A stretch of 64,000 bases of DNA from contig JAFPWS010000011.1 in assembly GCA_017412705.1 (NCBI GenBank), positions 1-64,000 on the forward strand, in the 5' to 3' direction. Below, piece by piece: positions 9,754-19,421 of the stretch. Position numbers and translations under genes: made by a program. The first letter of the stretch is position 1; every line of letters starts with the position of its first letter. The notes under the pieces are model-generated. The model did not search any database. It was given only the letters and a program-made list of their open reading frames with translations, and was not told where the DNA came from. The DNA comes from Prevotella sp. (GTDB lineage Bacteria; Bacteroidota; Bacteroidia; Bacteroidales; Bacteroidaceae).

Positions 9754-10380
9754 ATGGAACACGCAATATCATTACTATTCCGGTCGATCTTTGTCGACAA
9801 TATGATTTTCGCCTTCTTCCTCGGCATGTGTTCCTACCTTGCTGTGTCGAAGACGGTGAAGACCTCTATGGGACTCGGTCTCGCTGTGACCTTCGTGCTC
9901 ACGGTGACCGTTCCTGTGAACTATCTGTTACAGACTAAGGTACTAGGTCCTGACTGCCTGGCTGAGGGTGTCGATCTGAGCTACCTGTCGTTTATCCTCT
10001 TTATCGCAGTCATCGCAGGTATGGTGCAGCTGGTGGAGATGACGGTCGAGAAGTATTCTCCGTCGCTTTATGCTGCCCTAGGTATCTTCCTGCCTCTGAT
10101 TGCCGTTAACTGTGCCATCATGGGTGCTTCGCTCTTCATGCAGCAGCGCATCCTCATGGATCCCTCTAATTCGCAGGCCATCACCTCTATCTGGGATGCC
10201 GTAGTCTATGGCTTCGGCTCTGGTCTTGGCTGGACGCTGGCCATCGTGGCGATGGGTGCCATTCGCGAGAAGATGCAGTACTCGGATGTGCCCAAGCCTT
10301 TGCAGGGCCTCGGCATCGTGTTCATCACCGTCGGCCTCATGGCTATGGCGATGATGTGTTTCTCTGGACTTAATATTTAA
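9754..10380 (+). CDS. nqrE: Na+-translocating NADH:quinone reductase subunit E
   Basis: A 208-residue membrane subunit paralogous to NqrD, with opposite predicted topology in the known complex. It contains the conserved [20 protein letters not shown] segment and [12 protein letters not shown], each with a cysteine expected to contribute to the intramembrane iron centre shared with NqrD. Hydrophobic helices run through the whole protein. It is followed 6 bp later by nqrF. Confidence 0.96.
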   Translation: MEHAISLLFRSIFVDNMIFAFFLGMCSYLAVSKTVKTSMGLGLAVTFVLTVTVPVNYLLQTKVLGPDCLAEGVDLSYLSFILFIAVIAGMVQLVEMTVEKYSPSLYAALGIFLPLIAVNCAIMGASLFMQQRILMDPSNSQAITSIWDAVVYGFGSGLGWTLAIVAMGAIREKMQYSDVPKPLQGLGIVFITVGLMAMAMMCFSGLNI

Positions 10381-10386
10381 TGTGGT

Positions 10387-11655
10387 ATGGGACAGTTTAT
10401 TGCATATAGTATAGGAGTATTCCTCCTGGTGATCATCCTCCTGGTGATTATCCTGCTCGTAGCGAAGAAGTATCTCTCGCCCTCGGGCAATGTGAATATC
10501 GAGATCAATGGCGACCGTACCATCTCTGTAGCCCAGGGCAACAACCTGATGGCGACGCTCAATCAGAACGGCATCTTCCTGCCTTCTGCCTGTGGTGGTA
10601 AGGCCTCTTGCGGACAGTGTAAGGTGCAGGTGCTTGAGGGTGGGGGCGAGATACTCGACTCTGAAAAGCCTCACTTTACCCGTAAGCAGATCAAGGACCA
10701 TTGGCGTCTGGGCTGTCAGTGTAAGGTGAAGGGTGATCTCAAGATCCACGTCGACGAGTCGATTCTCGGCGTTAAGGAGTATGAGTGTACCGTTATCAGC
10801 AACAAGAACGTGGCTACGTTCATCAAGGAATTCAAGGTACAGCTGCCTAAGGGCGAGCACATGGACTTCCTGCCTGGCTCTTACGCACAGATCAAGATTC
10901 CTAAGTTCGACTGCATCGACTACGATAAGGACATCGACAAGTCTTTGATTGGCGATGAGTATCTGCCAAGCTGGGAGAAGTTCGGCCTGTTCCCATTGAA
11001 GTGTAAGAACCCCGAGGACACCATCCGTGCCTACTCGATGGCCAACTATCCCGCTGAGGGTGATGTCTTCATGTTGACGGTACGTATCGCTACACCACCG
11101 TTCAAGCCCGATCGCAGCGGCTTTATGGATGTCAACCCCGGTATTGCCTCATCGTATATCTTCTCGCTGAAACCCGGCGACAAGGTCATCATGAGCGGAC
11201 CTTTCGGCGACTTCCATCCACACTTCGATTCGAAGAAGGAGATGATCTGGGTCGGTGGTGGTGCCGGTATGGCTCCTCTGCGCGCACAGATCATGCACAT
11301 GACAAAGACGCTGCACACCAAGGACCGCGAGATGCACTACTTCTACGGAGCACGTGCGCTGAACGAGGTGTTCTATCTCGACGACTTCCTGGGTTTGGAG
11401 AAGGAGTACCCCAACTTCCACTTCCACCTGGCCCTCGACCGTCCAGACCCCGCAGCCGATGCCGCTGGCGTGAAGTACACTCCGGGCTTCGTCCATCAGG
11501 TGATGCTCAACACCTATCTGAAGGATCACGAGGCTCCCGAGGATGTGGAGTACTACATGTGCGGTCCCGGCCCGATGTCGGCAGCTGTCGTCTCGATGCT
11601 CGACAGCCTCGGCGTCGATCCCGAGTCGATTATGTACGATAACTTTGGTGGATAA
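10387..11655 (+). CDS. nqrF: Na+-translocating NADH:quinone reductase subunit F
   Basis: NADH-oxidising entry subunit (422 residues). An N-terminal membrane anchor (VFLLVIILLVIILLVAKKY) is followed by a 2Fe-2S ferredoxin domain with cysteines in SACGGKASCGQCKV and LGCQCKV. Next comes a ferredoxin-reductase module: the FAD-binding RAYSMANYPAEG and the NADH-binding GGGAGMAPLRAQI. The C-terminal YYMCGPGPM is typical. Last gene of the operon. Downstream, a GC-rich hairpin at 11693-11727 may end or stabilise the transcript. Confidence 0.97.
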   Translation: MGQFIAYSIGVFLLVIILLVIILLVAKKYLSPSGNVNIEINGDRTISVAQGNNLMATLNQNGIFLPSACGGKASCGQCKVQVLEGGGEILDSEKPHFTRKQIKDHWRLGCQCKVKGDLKIHVDESILGVKEYECTVISNKNVATFIKEFKVQLPKGEHMDFLPGSYAQIKIPKFDCIDYDKDIDKSLIGDEYLPSWEKFGLFPLKCKNPEDTIRAYSMANYPAEGDVFMLTVRIATPPFKPDRSGFMDVNPGIASSYIFSLKPGDKVIMSGPFGDFHPHFDSKKEMIWVGGGAGMAPLRAQIMHMTKTLHTKDREMHYFYGARALNEVFYLDDFLGLEKEYPNFHFHLALDRPDPAADAAGVKYTPGFVHQVMLNTYLKDHEAPEDVEYYMCGPGPMSAAVVSMLDSLGVDPESIMYDNFGG

Positions 11656-11692
11656 GCCCTCTAAAGGTTATCCCATCAAACCATCTGTTCTG

Positions 11693-11727
11693 ACCGCCGT
11701 CTTCGCCTTTAGGGTGTTGACGGCGGT
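11693..11727 (+). terminator. GC-rich hairpin after nqrF
   Basis: A perfect 9-bp stem (ACCGCCGTC/GACGGCGGT) encloses a 17-nt loop 38 bp after the nqrF stop. No T-run follows, so this may be an RNA-stabilising or factor-dependent end rather than a classic intrinsic terminator. Confidence 0.5.
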
Positions 11728-11777
11728 ATTGATTAGCGCCTTCCCTACACATCAATTAAAAATAATTCTTAATTTAT

Positions 11778-11808
11778 TTTGTATATTGCTGAGTTATTTG
11801 TATCTTTG
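11778..11808 (+). promoter_or_regulatory. Promoter of tRNA-Ser(CGA)
   Basis: TTTG at 11778-11781 and TATCTTTG at 11801-11808 with a 19-bp spacer match the Bacteroidetes housekeeping consensus. The tRNA starts 15 bp after the -7 box. It may also supply fabD by read-through. Confidence 0.75.
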
Positions 11809-11823
11809 CACCCGATTTACGAG

Positions 11824-11911
11824 GGAAGGTTGGCAGAGTGATCGATCGCGCTGGACTCGAAATCCGGTATACCCCTTTCGGGTATCGGGGGTTTGAATCC
11901 CTCACCTTCCG
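11824..11911 (+). tRNA. tRNA-Ser (anticodon CGA)
   Basis: Acceptor GGAAGGT pairs with ACCTTCC. The anticodon stem CTGGA/TCCGG carries the loop CTCGAAA with CGA at 11858-11860. The long variable arm (TACCC/GGGTA) is diagnostic of a class II tRNA, and the T arm contains GTTTGAATC. CCA is not encoded. It reads UCG codons. Confidence 0.95.
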
Positions 11912-11914
11912 CAA

Positions 11915-11944
11915 AAGAAGACGCATCGAAAGGTGCGTCTTCTT
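11915..11944 (+). terminator. Hairpin between tRNA-Ser and fabD
   Basis: AAGAAGACGCA pairs perfectly with TGCGTCTTCTT around an 8-nt loop, starting 4 nt after the tRNA. The 3' arm is T-rich but no pure T-run follows, so termination may be partial. No separate promoter was found before fabD. Confidence 0.6.
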
Positions 11945-11991
11945 GAGGTAAAAGGAGCAATTATAAACACATTAAAAAACAATAAGAAGAA

Positions 11992-12882
11992 ATGAAAGCA
12001 TTTGTATTTCCTGGACAAGGAGCACAGTTTGTAGGTATGGGCAAGGATCTGTACGATAACAACGAAACAGCAAAGAATTTGTTTGAGAAAGCCAATGAGA
12101 TTCTGGGTTATCGCATTACGGACATTATGTTTGAGGGTACTGACGAGGATTTGAAGCAGACAAAGGTAACACAGCCTGCTGTATTCCTGCATTCAGTTAT
12201 CAGCGCCATTTGCATGGGCGATGCCTTCAAGCCGGAGATGACTGCCGGTCACTCGCTGGGTGAGTTCTCTGCACTGGTAGCTGCTGGTGCCTTGTCGTTC
12301 GAAGATGGTCTGAAGCTGGTTTATGCCCGTGCCATGGCTATGCAGAAGGCTTGTGAGGCTCAGCCCTCAACAATGGCTGCCATCATTGGTCTGGCTGACG
12401 ACAAGATTGAGGAAATCTGCGCTGAGGTGTCCAAGATGGGCAAGGGCGTAGTCGTTCCCGCTAACTACAATAACCCCGGACAGCTGGTCATCTCTGGTAA
12501 CATCGATGCCATCAATGAGGCTTGCGAGCAACTGAAGGCTGCTGGTGCCAAGCGTGCCCTGCCTCTGAAGGTGGGTGGTGCTTTCCACTCTCCGCTGATG
12601 CAGCCTGCCAAGGATGAGCTCCAGGCAGCTATCGAGAAGACAGAGTTCCATACTCCTAAGTGCCCTGTCTATCAGAATGTAGATGCCAAGCCTCATACCG
12701 ACGCCGCTGAAATCAAGGCTAACCTCATAGCCCAGCTGACCAGCTCTGTTCGTTGGAGCCAGATTGTACAGAATATGATTGCCGACGGTGCTGACGACTT
12801 TACGGAGTGTGGCCCTGGCAAGGCCCTGCAGGGTATGATTGGCAAGATAAACAAGGAGATTCCTGCACACGGTATTGAGTAA
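11992..12882 (+). CDS. fabD: Malonyl CoA-acyl carrier protein transacylase
   Basis: Loads malonyl groups from CoA onto acyl carrier protein for fatty acid synthesis in the cytoplasm. The 296-residue length is normal. The oxyanion-hole segment FPGQGAQFVGMG is at residues 6-17, the nucleophile motif GHSLG at 86-90 (Ser88), and the catalytic His lies in GGAFHSPLM at about 200. The C-terminal ECGPGKALQGMI is also typical. It stands 80 bp after tRNA-Ser and 25 bp before a GH13 gene, so the two may share a transcript without an obvious functional link. Confidence 0.96.
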   Translation: MKAFVFPGQGAQFVGMGKDLYDNNETAKNLFEKANEILGYRITDIMFEGTDEDLKQTKVTQPAVFLHSVISAICMGDAFKPEMTAGHSLGEFSALVAAGALSFEDGLKLVYARAMAMQKACEAQPSTMAAIIGLADDKIEEICAEVSKMGKGVVVPANYNNPGQLVISGNIDAINEACEQLKAAGAKRALPLKVGGAFHSPLMQPAKDELQAAIEKTEFHTPKCPVYQNVDAKPHTDAAEIKANLIAQLTSSVRWSQIVQNMIADGADDFTECGPGKALQGMIGKINKEIPAHGIE

Positions 12883-12907
12883 GCTGAACAGGTGAAAGGA
12901 AGGTAAG

Positions 12908-14563
12908 ATGTTTATGGAAAAGGTTCTGATCTATCAGATATTCACCCGTCTGTACGGCAATCGCAACACAACCCGCATGGCCAATGGTTCGTTGGCAGAC
13001 AACGGTTGTGGCAAGATGGCTGACTTCACACCTGAGGTGCTGAAGGATATCGCAGGCATGGGCATCACCCATGTGTGGTATACTGGTATTATACGTCATG
13101 CTACACAGACCGATTATTCTGGTTATGGCATTCCTCGCCAGCATCCTGCTGTGGTCAAGGGTAAGGCCGGCTCTCCTTATGCTATTGCCGACTACTACGA
13201 TGTAGATCCTGACTTGGCAGTGAATGTACCTCTGCGTATGCAGGAGTTTGAGGAGCTGGTGGAGCGTACACACAAGGCTGGGCTGAAGGTTATCATCGAC
13301 TTTGTCCCCAACCATGTGGCTCGTCAGTATAAGTCTGTCTGCAAGCCCAAGAAGGTGAAAGACCTGGGCGAGACGGATGATACGATGTTAGGATTCAGTC
13401 CGCAGAACAACTTCTACTACTGTCCTGGTCAGCGCTTCACTCCCTATTTTGACTTGTATAGCGGTGAGGTAGACCCTTATCTCGAAGAGCCTGCCAAGGC
13501 TACAGGTAACGACCACTTCGACAATGCGCCAGGCAAGAACGACTGGTACGAGACGGTCAAACTGAACTATGGCGTAGACTATTATGCTGGTGGAGTGGGG
13601 CACTTTGACCCCATGCCCGATACATGGACGAAGATGACGGACATTCTGCTGTTCTGGGCCAAGAAAGGCATAGACGGCTTCCGTTGCGATATGGCAGAGA
13701 TGGTGCCTGCAGAGTTCTGGGCCTATGCCACACAGACGGTTAAGAAGAAGTTCAAGCAGATTGTTTTCATCGGTGAAGTGTATAACCCCAGCGAGTATCG
13801 TCACTACCTGGCATCAGGTTTCGACTGGCTTTACGACAAGGTAGGCATGTACGACACCATGCGTGCTGTGATTTGCCATCATGTTCCAACCTCTGCCATC
13901 AGTAATGTCTGGCAGTCGACGGACGATATCCGTGACCACATGCTCTACTTCCTCGAGAACCATGATGAGCAGCGTATAGCCAGCGACTTCTTCGCCACTG
14001 ACGGACAGAAAGGTGTGCCTGCCATGATTGCCTCCGTGCTGATGCAGCAAAATCCGTTCATGCTGTATGCCGGCGAGGAGTATGGCGAGCGTGGCATGGA
14101 CTGTGAGGGATTCAGTGGCAATGACGGACGTACGACCATCTTCGACTATTGGAGTGTGGATACGCTGTGCCGAGCTGCTCAGAAGAAGCTGACAGCAGAA
14201 GAGCAGGCATTGTTTGACATCCATCAGAAGACCATGCTGTTGGCTCGTCAGGAGAAAGCCGTCGCCGAGGGTGTCTTCTTTGACTTGATGTATGTGAACG
14301 GTCATCTGCAGCGTCAGTATGCTTTTCTTCGCTATGTCAAGGGAGAGTTGCTCCTGGTGGTGGTGAACTTCGAAGACCGCGATGTCGTGTCAGATGTGAA
14401 TATTCCTGCCCATGCCTTCGATTATCTGGAGATGAAAGAGAAGAAGGTGATAGCCACGGACCTGCTGACCAAGGAGAAGCTGGCCATGTCGCTGCGTAAA
14501 GATGGCAGCGTCAGGATGGAAATTGCGGCCCGCAGCGGTCGGGTGTGGAAAGTGAAGATGTAA
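12908..14563 (+). CDS. GH13 alpha-amylase family glycoside hydrolase, cytoplasmic
   Basis: A 551-residue alpha-glucan-active enzyme with no signal peptide, so it probably acts on intracellular maltodextrin or glycogen. All catalytic residues of the (beta/alpha)8 barrel are visible: nucleophile Asp261 in GFRCDMAE, acid/base Glu290 in FIGEVYN, and the transition-state Asp353 in ENHDEQR. The early barrel motif is FVPNHVAR. A beta-rich C-terminal domain ends in GRVWKVKM. Starts at 12908 (MFMEKV) and 12914 are both possible; a purine-rich GGAAGG precedes them. Substrate specificity cannot be read from the sequence. Confidence 0.9.
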   Translation: MFMEKVLIYQIFTRLYGNRNTTRMANGSLADNGCGKMADFTPEVLKDIAGMGITHVWYTGIIRHATQTDYSGYGIPRQHPAVVKGKAGSPYAIADYYDVDPDLAVNVPLRMQEFEELVERTHKAGLKVIIDFVPNHVARQYKSVCKPKKVKDLGETDDTMLGFSPQNNFYYCPGQRFTPYFDLYSGEVDPYLEEPAKATGNDHFDNAPGKNDWYETVKLNYGVDYYAGGVGHFDPMPDTWTKMTDILLFWAKKGIDGFRCDMAEMVPAEFWAYATQTVKKKFKQIVFIGEVYNPSEYRHYLASGFDWLYDKVGMYDTMRAVICHHVPTSAISNVWQSTDDIRDHMLYFLENHDEQRIASDFFATDGQKGVPAMIASVLMQQNPFMLYAGEEYGERGMDCEGFSGNDGRTTIFDYWSVDTLCRAAQKKLTAEEQALFDIHQKTMLLARQEKAVAEGVFFDLMYVNGHLQRQYAFLRYVKGELLLVVVNFEDRDVVSDVNIPAHAFDYLEMKEKKVIATDLLTKEKLAMSLRKDGSVRMEIAARSGRVWKVKM

Positions 14564-14586
14564 CTACTATCCATATTCAACATCAA

Positions 14587-14625
14587 GAGGTTCCCCCTGT
14601 CAGAACACAGGAGGAATCTTTTTTT
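14587..14625 (+). terminator. Intrinsic terminator after the GH13 gene
   Basis: Hairpin AGGTTCCCCCTGT/ACAGGAGGAATCT with one mismatch and a 6-nt loop, followed by seven T residues. Confidence 0.75.
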
Positions 14626-14694
14626 GTGCATTTTATTAATGTTTGTGATGGCAGCCTTACCTCATCATCATTTATAGGTATTTGTGTTGAGACT

Positions 14695-14726
14695 ATTGAA
14701 AAAGTGGAATTTATTTGCTAACTTTG
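14695..14726 (+). promoter_or_regulatory. Promoter of feoAB
   Basis: ATTG at 14695-14698 and TAACTTTG at 14719-14726, spacer 20 bp, 23 bp upstream of the start codon. No Fur-box-like palindrome was recognised. Confidence 0.65.
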
Positions 14727-14749
14727 CAGCATCAATATAGAATAAGGTA

Positions 14750-17050
14750 ATGAAACTCTCGGAACTGAAGACGGGCGAAAAGGCCAGTATCCTGAAGGTC
14801 AGGGGACATGGCGGATTCCGCAAGCGCATCGTAGAGATGGGCTTCATCAAAGGAAAAACGGTGGAGGTGTTGCTGAACGCCCCTCTGCAAGACCCTGTGA
14901 AATATAAGGTGATGGGTTATGAGGTGTCGTTGCGTCGTCAGGAAGCCGAGATGATTGAGGTTACCCAATCTGTCATAGACCAGAGACCCCAGCAAGCAGA
15001 AGTCATAGAGGTTTCTTCTCCTGTTACGGAATCCAGGGCAAGTGAGGAGAACGTCATCAATGTAGCCCTTGTCGGCAATCCCAACTGTGGTAAGACATCG
15101 CTGTTCAACTTTGCCTCTGGAGCCCATGAACATGTGGGTAACTACTCGGGTGTGACAGTAGATGCCAAGGAGGGCTATGCTGACTACGAGGGTTATCATA
15201 TTAAGATAGTGGACCTGCCAGGCACCTATTCTCTCTCGGCCTACTCGCCAGAGGAGTTGTATGTCCGCAAGCAGCTGGTGGAAGATACACCTGATGTTAT
15301 CATTAACGTGCTGGACTCGTCCAATATAGAGCGTAACCTCTATCTGACCACTCAGCTGATGGATATGCACTTGCGAGTAGTGGTGGCCCTGAATATGTTC
15401 GATGAGCTGGAGCTTCGTGGCGACCATCTGAATCTTGACACGTTGAGCGCCCTGTTGGGTATGCCTGTCGTTCCTACATCGTTCAAGACGGGTAGGGGAT
15501 TGAAAGAGCTGATGCACGAGGTTGTGCATATCTTCGAGAACAGGGAGGGTCACGACCAATACTATCGTCATATCCATATCAACCATGGTCATGAGATAGA
15601 GAATGGCATCAGCCACATACAACAATTCCTTAAAGACAACGATTTGTTGCGCTTGCGCTATAGTACCCGTTGGCTGGCTATTAAGCTGTTGGAGAATGAC
15701 AAGGAGGCCGAGCGTGTGGTGTCAACCTTGTCCGAAGTCAAGGACATACTGGACGCCCGTAATGTTGCAGCCCGTCGTGTCAAGGAGGAGACAGGTGACG
15801 ACTCTGAGACAGCCATCATGGATGCCAAGTATGGCTTTATCCATGGAGCCTTGCAAGAGGCAGGCTATGAGATGGGTACCAAGGAAGATACATATCATTT
15901 GACGCATCGGCTTGATGCGCTGATTACCCATAGATGGCTGGGATTCCCTATCTTCTTGCTGTTGCTCTATCTGATGTTTGAGGTGACATTTACCCTCGGA
16001 CAGTATCCGATGGATTGGATAGAAATGGGTGTTGAGTGGCTTGGCGACTTCGTTAGCCAGACAATGGCTGACGGCCCTCTGAAGGCGATGCTGGTAGACG
16101 GTGTGATAGGTGGTGTGGGGGCCGTTATCGTGTTCCTGCCACAGATACTGATACTCTATACTTTCATTTCGTTTATGGAGGACTCTGGCTATATGGCACG
16201 CGCTGCATTCATCATGGACAAACTGATGCATGGAATGGGTTTGCATGGAAAATCCTTCATCCCACTTATCATGGGCTTCGGATGCAATGTGCCTGCTGTC
16301 ATGGCTACCCGAACAATAGAGAGTCGTCGTTCACGTCTCATCACTATGCTTGTGCTACCTATGATGTCGTGCTCTGCACGCTTACCTATTTATATTATGA
16401 TAACGGGGGCTTTCTTCGCTGTCAGATATCAGAGCCTTGTGATGATATCACTCTATGCCATAGGCATCGTGTTGTCCGTCATCATGGCAAGGGTTTTGAG
16501 CCAATGGGTCATCAAAGGCGAGGATACACCCTTCGTGATGGAGCTGCCCCCTTATCGTTTCCCTACGGCAAAGGCCATCTTCCGTCATACCTGGGAGAAA
16601 GGCAAGCAGTACCTGAAGAAGATGGGCGGCATCATTCTGGTGGCTTCTATTATAGTTTGGGCTTTGGGCTATTTCGGTACAATGGGTGTTGCTCCGTCTT
16701 TGGAAGAAAGCTTCATAGGCTTGTTGGGCAGGACCATTGAGCCTGTGTTCTATGCTCAGGGCTTCGACTGGCGACTGGATATCAGTCTGTTGGCTGGTGT
16801 CGGAGCCAAGGAAATCGTGGCTTCCACGATGGGTGTGCTCTATGGTGGAGACTATAACTTTACACCTTTGGTAGCATTCAGCTTCCTGTTGTTCGTACTC
16901 ATTTATTTCCCGTGTATTGCCACTATCGCTGCCATCAAGCATGAGAGCGGTTCGTGGCGCTGGGCACTCTTTGCCGCTGTCTATACCACCGTCCTGGCAT
17001 GGGTGGTATCAGCCGTCGTCTATCAGGTAGGAAGCCTGTTCTATTCGTGA
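14750..17050 (+). CDS. feoB: Ferrous iron transporter FeoA-FeoB fusion
   Basis: Imports Fe2+ across the inner membrane. The 766-residue protein joins a FeoA SH3-like domain (about 1-72, MKLSELKTGEKASILKVRG) to the FeoB G-protein domain, whose G1 motif GNPNCGKTS is at 109-117 and whose G3 is DLPGTYSLSAYSPEE. It then has the polytopic gate domains with GFGCNVPAVMATRTIESRR and SCSARLPIYIMI. FeoA-FeoB fusions are common in Bacteroidetes. The last 10 bp overlap rlmH on the opposite strand, so the two transcripts converge. Confidence 0.96.
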   Translation: MKLSELKTGEKASILKVRGHGGFRKRIVEMGFIKGKTVEVLLNAPLQDPVKYKVMGYEVSLRRQEAEMIEVTQSVIDQRPQQAEVIEVSSPVTESRASEENVINVALVGNPNCGKTSLFNFASGAHEHVGNYSGVTVDAKEGYADYEGYHIKIVDLPGTYSLSAYSPEELYVRKQLVEDTPDVIINVLDSSNIERNLYLTTQLMDMHLRVVVALNMFDELELRGDHLNLDTLSALLGMPVVPTSFKTGRGLKELMHEVVHIFENREGHDQYYRHIHINHGHEIENGISHIQQFLKDNDLLRLRYSTRWLAIKLLENDKEAERVVSTLSEVKDILDARNVAARRVKEETGDDSETAIMDAKYGFIHGALQEAGYEMGTKEDTYHLTHRLDALITHRWLGFPIFLLLLYLMFEVTFTLGQYPMDWIEMGVEWLGDFVSQTMADGPLKAMLVDGVIGGVGAVIVFLPQILILYTFISFMEDSGYMARAAFIMDKLMHGMGLHGKSFIPLIMGFGCNVPAVMATRTIESRRSRLITMLVLPMMSCSARLPIYIMITGAFFAVRYQSLVMISLYAIGIVLSVIMARVLSQWVIKGEDTPFVMELPPYRFPTAKAIFRHTWEKGKQYLKKMGGIILVASIIVWALGYFGTMGVAPSLEESFIGLLGRTIEPVFYAQGFDWRLDISLLAGVGAKEIVASTMGVLYGGDYNFTPLVAFSFLLFVLIYFPCIATIAAIKHESGSWRWALFAAVYTTVLAWVVSAVVYQVGSLFYS

Positions 17051-17511
17051 TGATAAGGCTCGCCTTTGATAATGGTGCAGGCACGATAGACCTGTTCTGT
17101 AAAGGTAAGACGTATCATCTGATGCGAGAAAGTCATCTTGGAGAGTGAGAGCTGTTCGTTAGCTCGCTGGTAGACAGCAGGGGAGAAACCGTAAGGTCCG
17201 CCGATAATAAAAACCAGTCGACGTGCTGTTTGCTGTTTCTGCCCAATCCATCGGGCAAACTCAATGCTGCGATATTCCGTTCCGTGCTCGTCCAGCAAGA
17301 CAACGGTATCTGAGGGCTGGAGTTGTTTTAATGTCAAATCTCCCTCTGCCTGCTTCTGCTGTTCTTCCGATAAATTCTTGGTGTTTTTCAGTTCAGGAAT
17401 GGTTACAACCTCAAAGGGCATGTAGTGATTGATGCGCTCCACATAATCATTGATGCCGGCCACAAAGTGCTTGTTAGTGGTCTTACCTACTTGTAGCAGT
17501 ATTGTCTTCAT
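17041..17511 (-). CDS. rlmH: 23S rRNA (pseudouridine1915-N3)-methyltransferase
   Basis: SPOUT-class methyltransferase (156 residues) that methylates pseudouridine 1915 in helix 69 of 23S rRNA, acting on 70S ribosomes. The SAM-binding knot is visible as FIIGGPYGFSPAV, with the family C-terminus SLSKMTFSHQMIR and a final HHE. The N-terminus MKTILLQVGKT is standard. It is the last gene of the minus-strand run from ftsK. Its start overlaps the DUF4491 gene end by 29 bp, and its end overlaps feoB by 10 bp. Confidence 0.96.
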   Translation of the reverse strand: MKTILLQVGKTTNKHFVAGINDYVERINHYMPFEVVTIPELKNTKNLSEEQQKQAEGDLTLKQLQPSDTVVLLDEHGTEYRSIEFARWIGQKQQTARRLVFIIGGPYGFSPAVYQRANEQLSLSKMTFSHQMIRLTFTEQVYRACTIIKGEPYHHE

Positions 17512-17869
17512 CCTCTATGGCATAGATGCTCTTGCCGTGATGAATAGGGCAGAGCGTTTCGTTCTTGTCAATGGCAGGGTACTCCTTGCGTCGCTTAGGA
17601 TTCATCGGGAACCATCCCTTCTGCACGCGTTTCTTTTGGGAGAAGAGCTCGCCAATGCCCCAAAGTGCTGAAGCCCCAAAAACACCTACGATAGCCGATA
17701 CGATGGTATTTTCGATAAAAAGTGCAGCAATGATGCAAAGCAAACCGATGATGAGATAAATAATCCAGGGACGTGTACCCCAGTGGTATTCTGTCTTAAT
17801 GACAATGGGATGCCATATCCCGATAGTCAGAAAGGTGCTGACGGCTATGATGATACCTGTAAAATACAT
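17483..17869 (-). CDS. DUF4491 family membrane protein
   Basis: Small integral membrane protein (128 residues) of a Bacteroidetes-restricted family of unknown function. Three hydrophobic segments are visible: about 4-22 (GIIIAVSTFLTIGIWHPIVI), 33-52 and 57-76. The family features TEYHWGTR and the post-membrane segment KRVQKGWFPMNPKRR are present. The C-terminus is longer than I remember for the family and contains CPIHHGKS. It lies between the DUF5687-like gene (31 bp gap) and rlmH (29 bp overlap), suggesting co-transcription. Confidence 0.75.
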   Translation of the reverse strand: MYFTGIIIAVSTFLTIGIWHPIVIKTEYHWGTRPWIIYLIIGLLCIIAALFIENTIVSAIVGVFGASALWGIGELFSQKKRVQKGWFPMNPKRRKEYPAIDKNETLCPIHHGKSIYAIEDEDNTATSR

Positions 17870-17900
17870 ACTTACAAATGCTTAACTATGAACTGAAATA

Positions 17901-19397
17901 CTATCTCGTGGTGTGAAATCCTTCGAGGTTCTGATAACGGCGCAGCATCATGCGGCGATAGATGTTGCGCATCCAGTATTGCTCTGTAAGAGTGAATGCC
18001 AAGCCGATGACTATCAGCACGATATATGCCGTGTTGCTGTCGAAGACAGCCTCGAGGGTCATGACCAATATTACAGGAACGAACATGGCAACCATAGAGA
18101 GTATGCCCTGCCATTTGTTTTCCATCTGGTTCTTGCCTGTTATCTTGTCGTTCAGAGGCAGGGTATCCTTATTGAAGACTGCCAGCTGGAACAGCATGCA
18201 ATAGACGGGGCCAGTAGCCGTAAACAGGAATGCCAGTACCATGAGGATGGAATACTGTCCCATGATGACTGGTGGCAGCTGCAGCAAGACGGGGATGATG
18301 AGTATGGCGCAATAATAGTAGTACTTGGCACGCAGCAGGGTGAGGATATTCTCCTCGTGTACCATCAGCAGGTCGATATAGTTTCCCTCAGGACACATCA
18401 CCTTTGTCAGGTTGACGGCACCGAAGAAGATGAAGGCATAGAAGCCGAGGAAGGTGCGGGCAAAAGTTCCCTGATAGATGTCGCCAAAGGCAATAGCCAG
18501 TGAGAAGAAGGCTATGAAGCAGATGCCCTGGATGAAACGGGAGCGGATGGCTTTGTTGCGCATCGTGCTCTTGATTTCCAATTTCAGGTATTCGCCTATC
18601 TGTCCGAAGCGGTTCAAAGCTGCGAACTCAGAGACATGCTTGAGCTTGGTCTTCTCTTTTTTCGAGATTTCATCGTATACAAGATGCATCTGCAGGTGCC
18701 TATTGATAAGGAATAAGACGGTGAAAATTACGGCCAAGAATAGGAATGACCACCATGACAGAGCGTAAGGCTCGATAATCTCGTCGCCGATGAAGTCGAA
18801 TATCTTATCGCTTATGGCATCAGGCAGGAAGAAGAGGGGTAGTATCATAGCCCCATAGACCACAGCGGGCAACAGCCACCAGAGGATGTGCTGATTGACG
18901 AGGGTGCGCACCAGCAGGTACCACTGGCTGTTGGTCATCACCATCAAGTGGAGCAGACAGAGCAGTCCGATGGTAGTCCATCCCGACAAGCCTCCACACC
19001 ATACGATAAAGGCGTAGGGCAGGAAGACCGTCATCCAGACAAGGTTGCCCAGATCGAGCGTCTGCGAGATGAGGAAACACTCGATGGCGGTGTACTTGCT
19101 GATAGGCGTCAGCAGGTAGGGCTTGACGAGCATCAGCGGAGTCTGCTGCGTGGCAAAGCGCCCACCGAAGTCTATAATCAGTAGGAAAAACATCAAGATG
19201 AATATCATCTCAGGGATGTCCTCCTTGGCAGCGAGCCAACCAAAGAACGTTCCCAGGGCAATGAATTCGATGGCCACGAAGCTAAATGCCAGATAGCCGA
19301 AGAACTTCCCCCATTGGTTAGCCTCGAACATCGGATGACGCTTGGCGCTGAGTTTGGTATTCTTGCGTAGTAGCCAGAAAAGTTGTAATTTGTTCAT
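17901..19397 (-). CDS. Polytopic membrane protein, DUF5687-like (ABC-permease-like)
   Basis: A 498-residue membrane protein with about ten to twelve hydrophobic segments in two halves, separated near residue 245-285 by a charged cytoplasmic stretch (YDEISKKEKTKLKHVSEF). It resembles the DUF5687 family of Bacteroidetes, which is thought to act like a drug- or lipid-export ABC permease. No ATPase gene is adjacent, so a transport role is only an inference. The gene lies 24 bp after the lolA-like gene. The function is unknown. Confidence 0.65.
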   Translation of the reverse strand: MNKLQLFWLLRKNTKLSAKRHPMFEANQWGKFFGYLAFSFVAIEFIALGTFFGWLAAKEDIPEMIFILMFFLLIIDFGGRFATQQTPLMLVKPYLLTPISKYTAIECFLISQTLDLGNLVWMTVFLPYAFIVWCGGLSGWTTIGLLCLLHLMVMTNSQWYLLVRTLVNQHILWWLLPAVVYGAMILPLFFLPDAISDKIFDFIGDEIIEPYALSWWSFLFLAVIFTVLFLINRHLQMHLVYDEISKKEKTKLKHVSEFAALNRFGQIGEYLKLEIKSTMRNKAIRSRFIQGICFIAFFSLAIAFGDIYQGTFARTFLGFYAFIFFGAVNLTKVMCPEGNYIDLLMVHEENILTLLRAKYYYYCAILIIPVLLQLPPVIMGQYSILMVLAFLFTATGPVYCMLFQLAVFNKDTLPLNDKITGKNQMENKWQGILSMVAMFVPVILVMTLEAVFDSNTAYIVLIVIGLAFTLTEQYWMRNIYRRMMLRRYQNLEGFHTTR

Positions 19398-19421
19398 GTC
19401 GATATGTTTGTCTTATGCCTT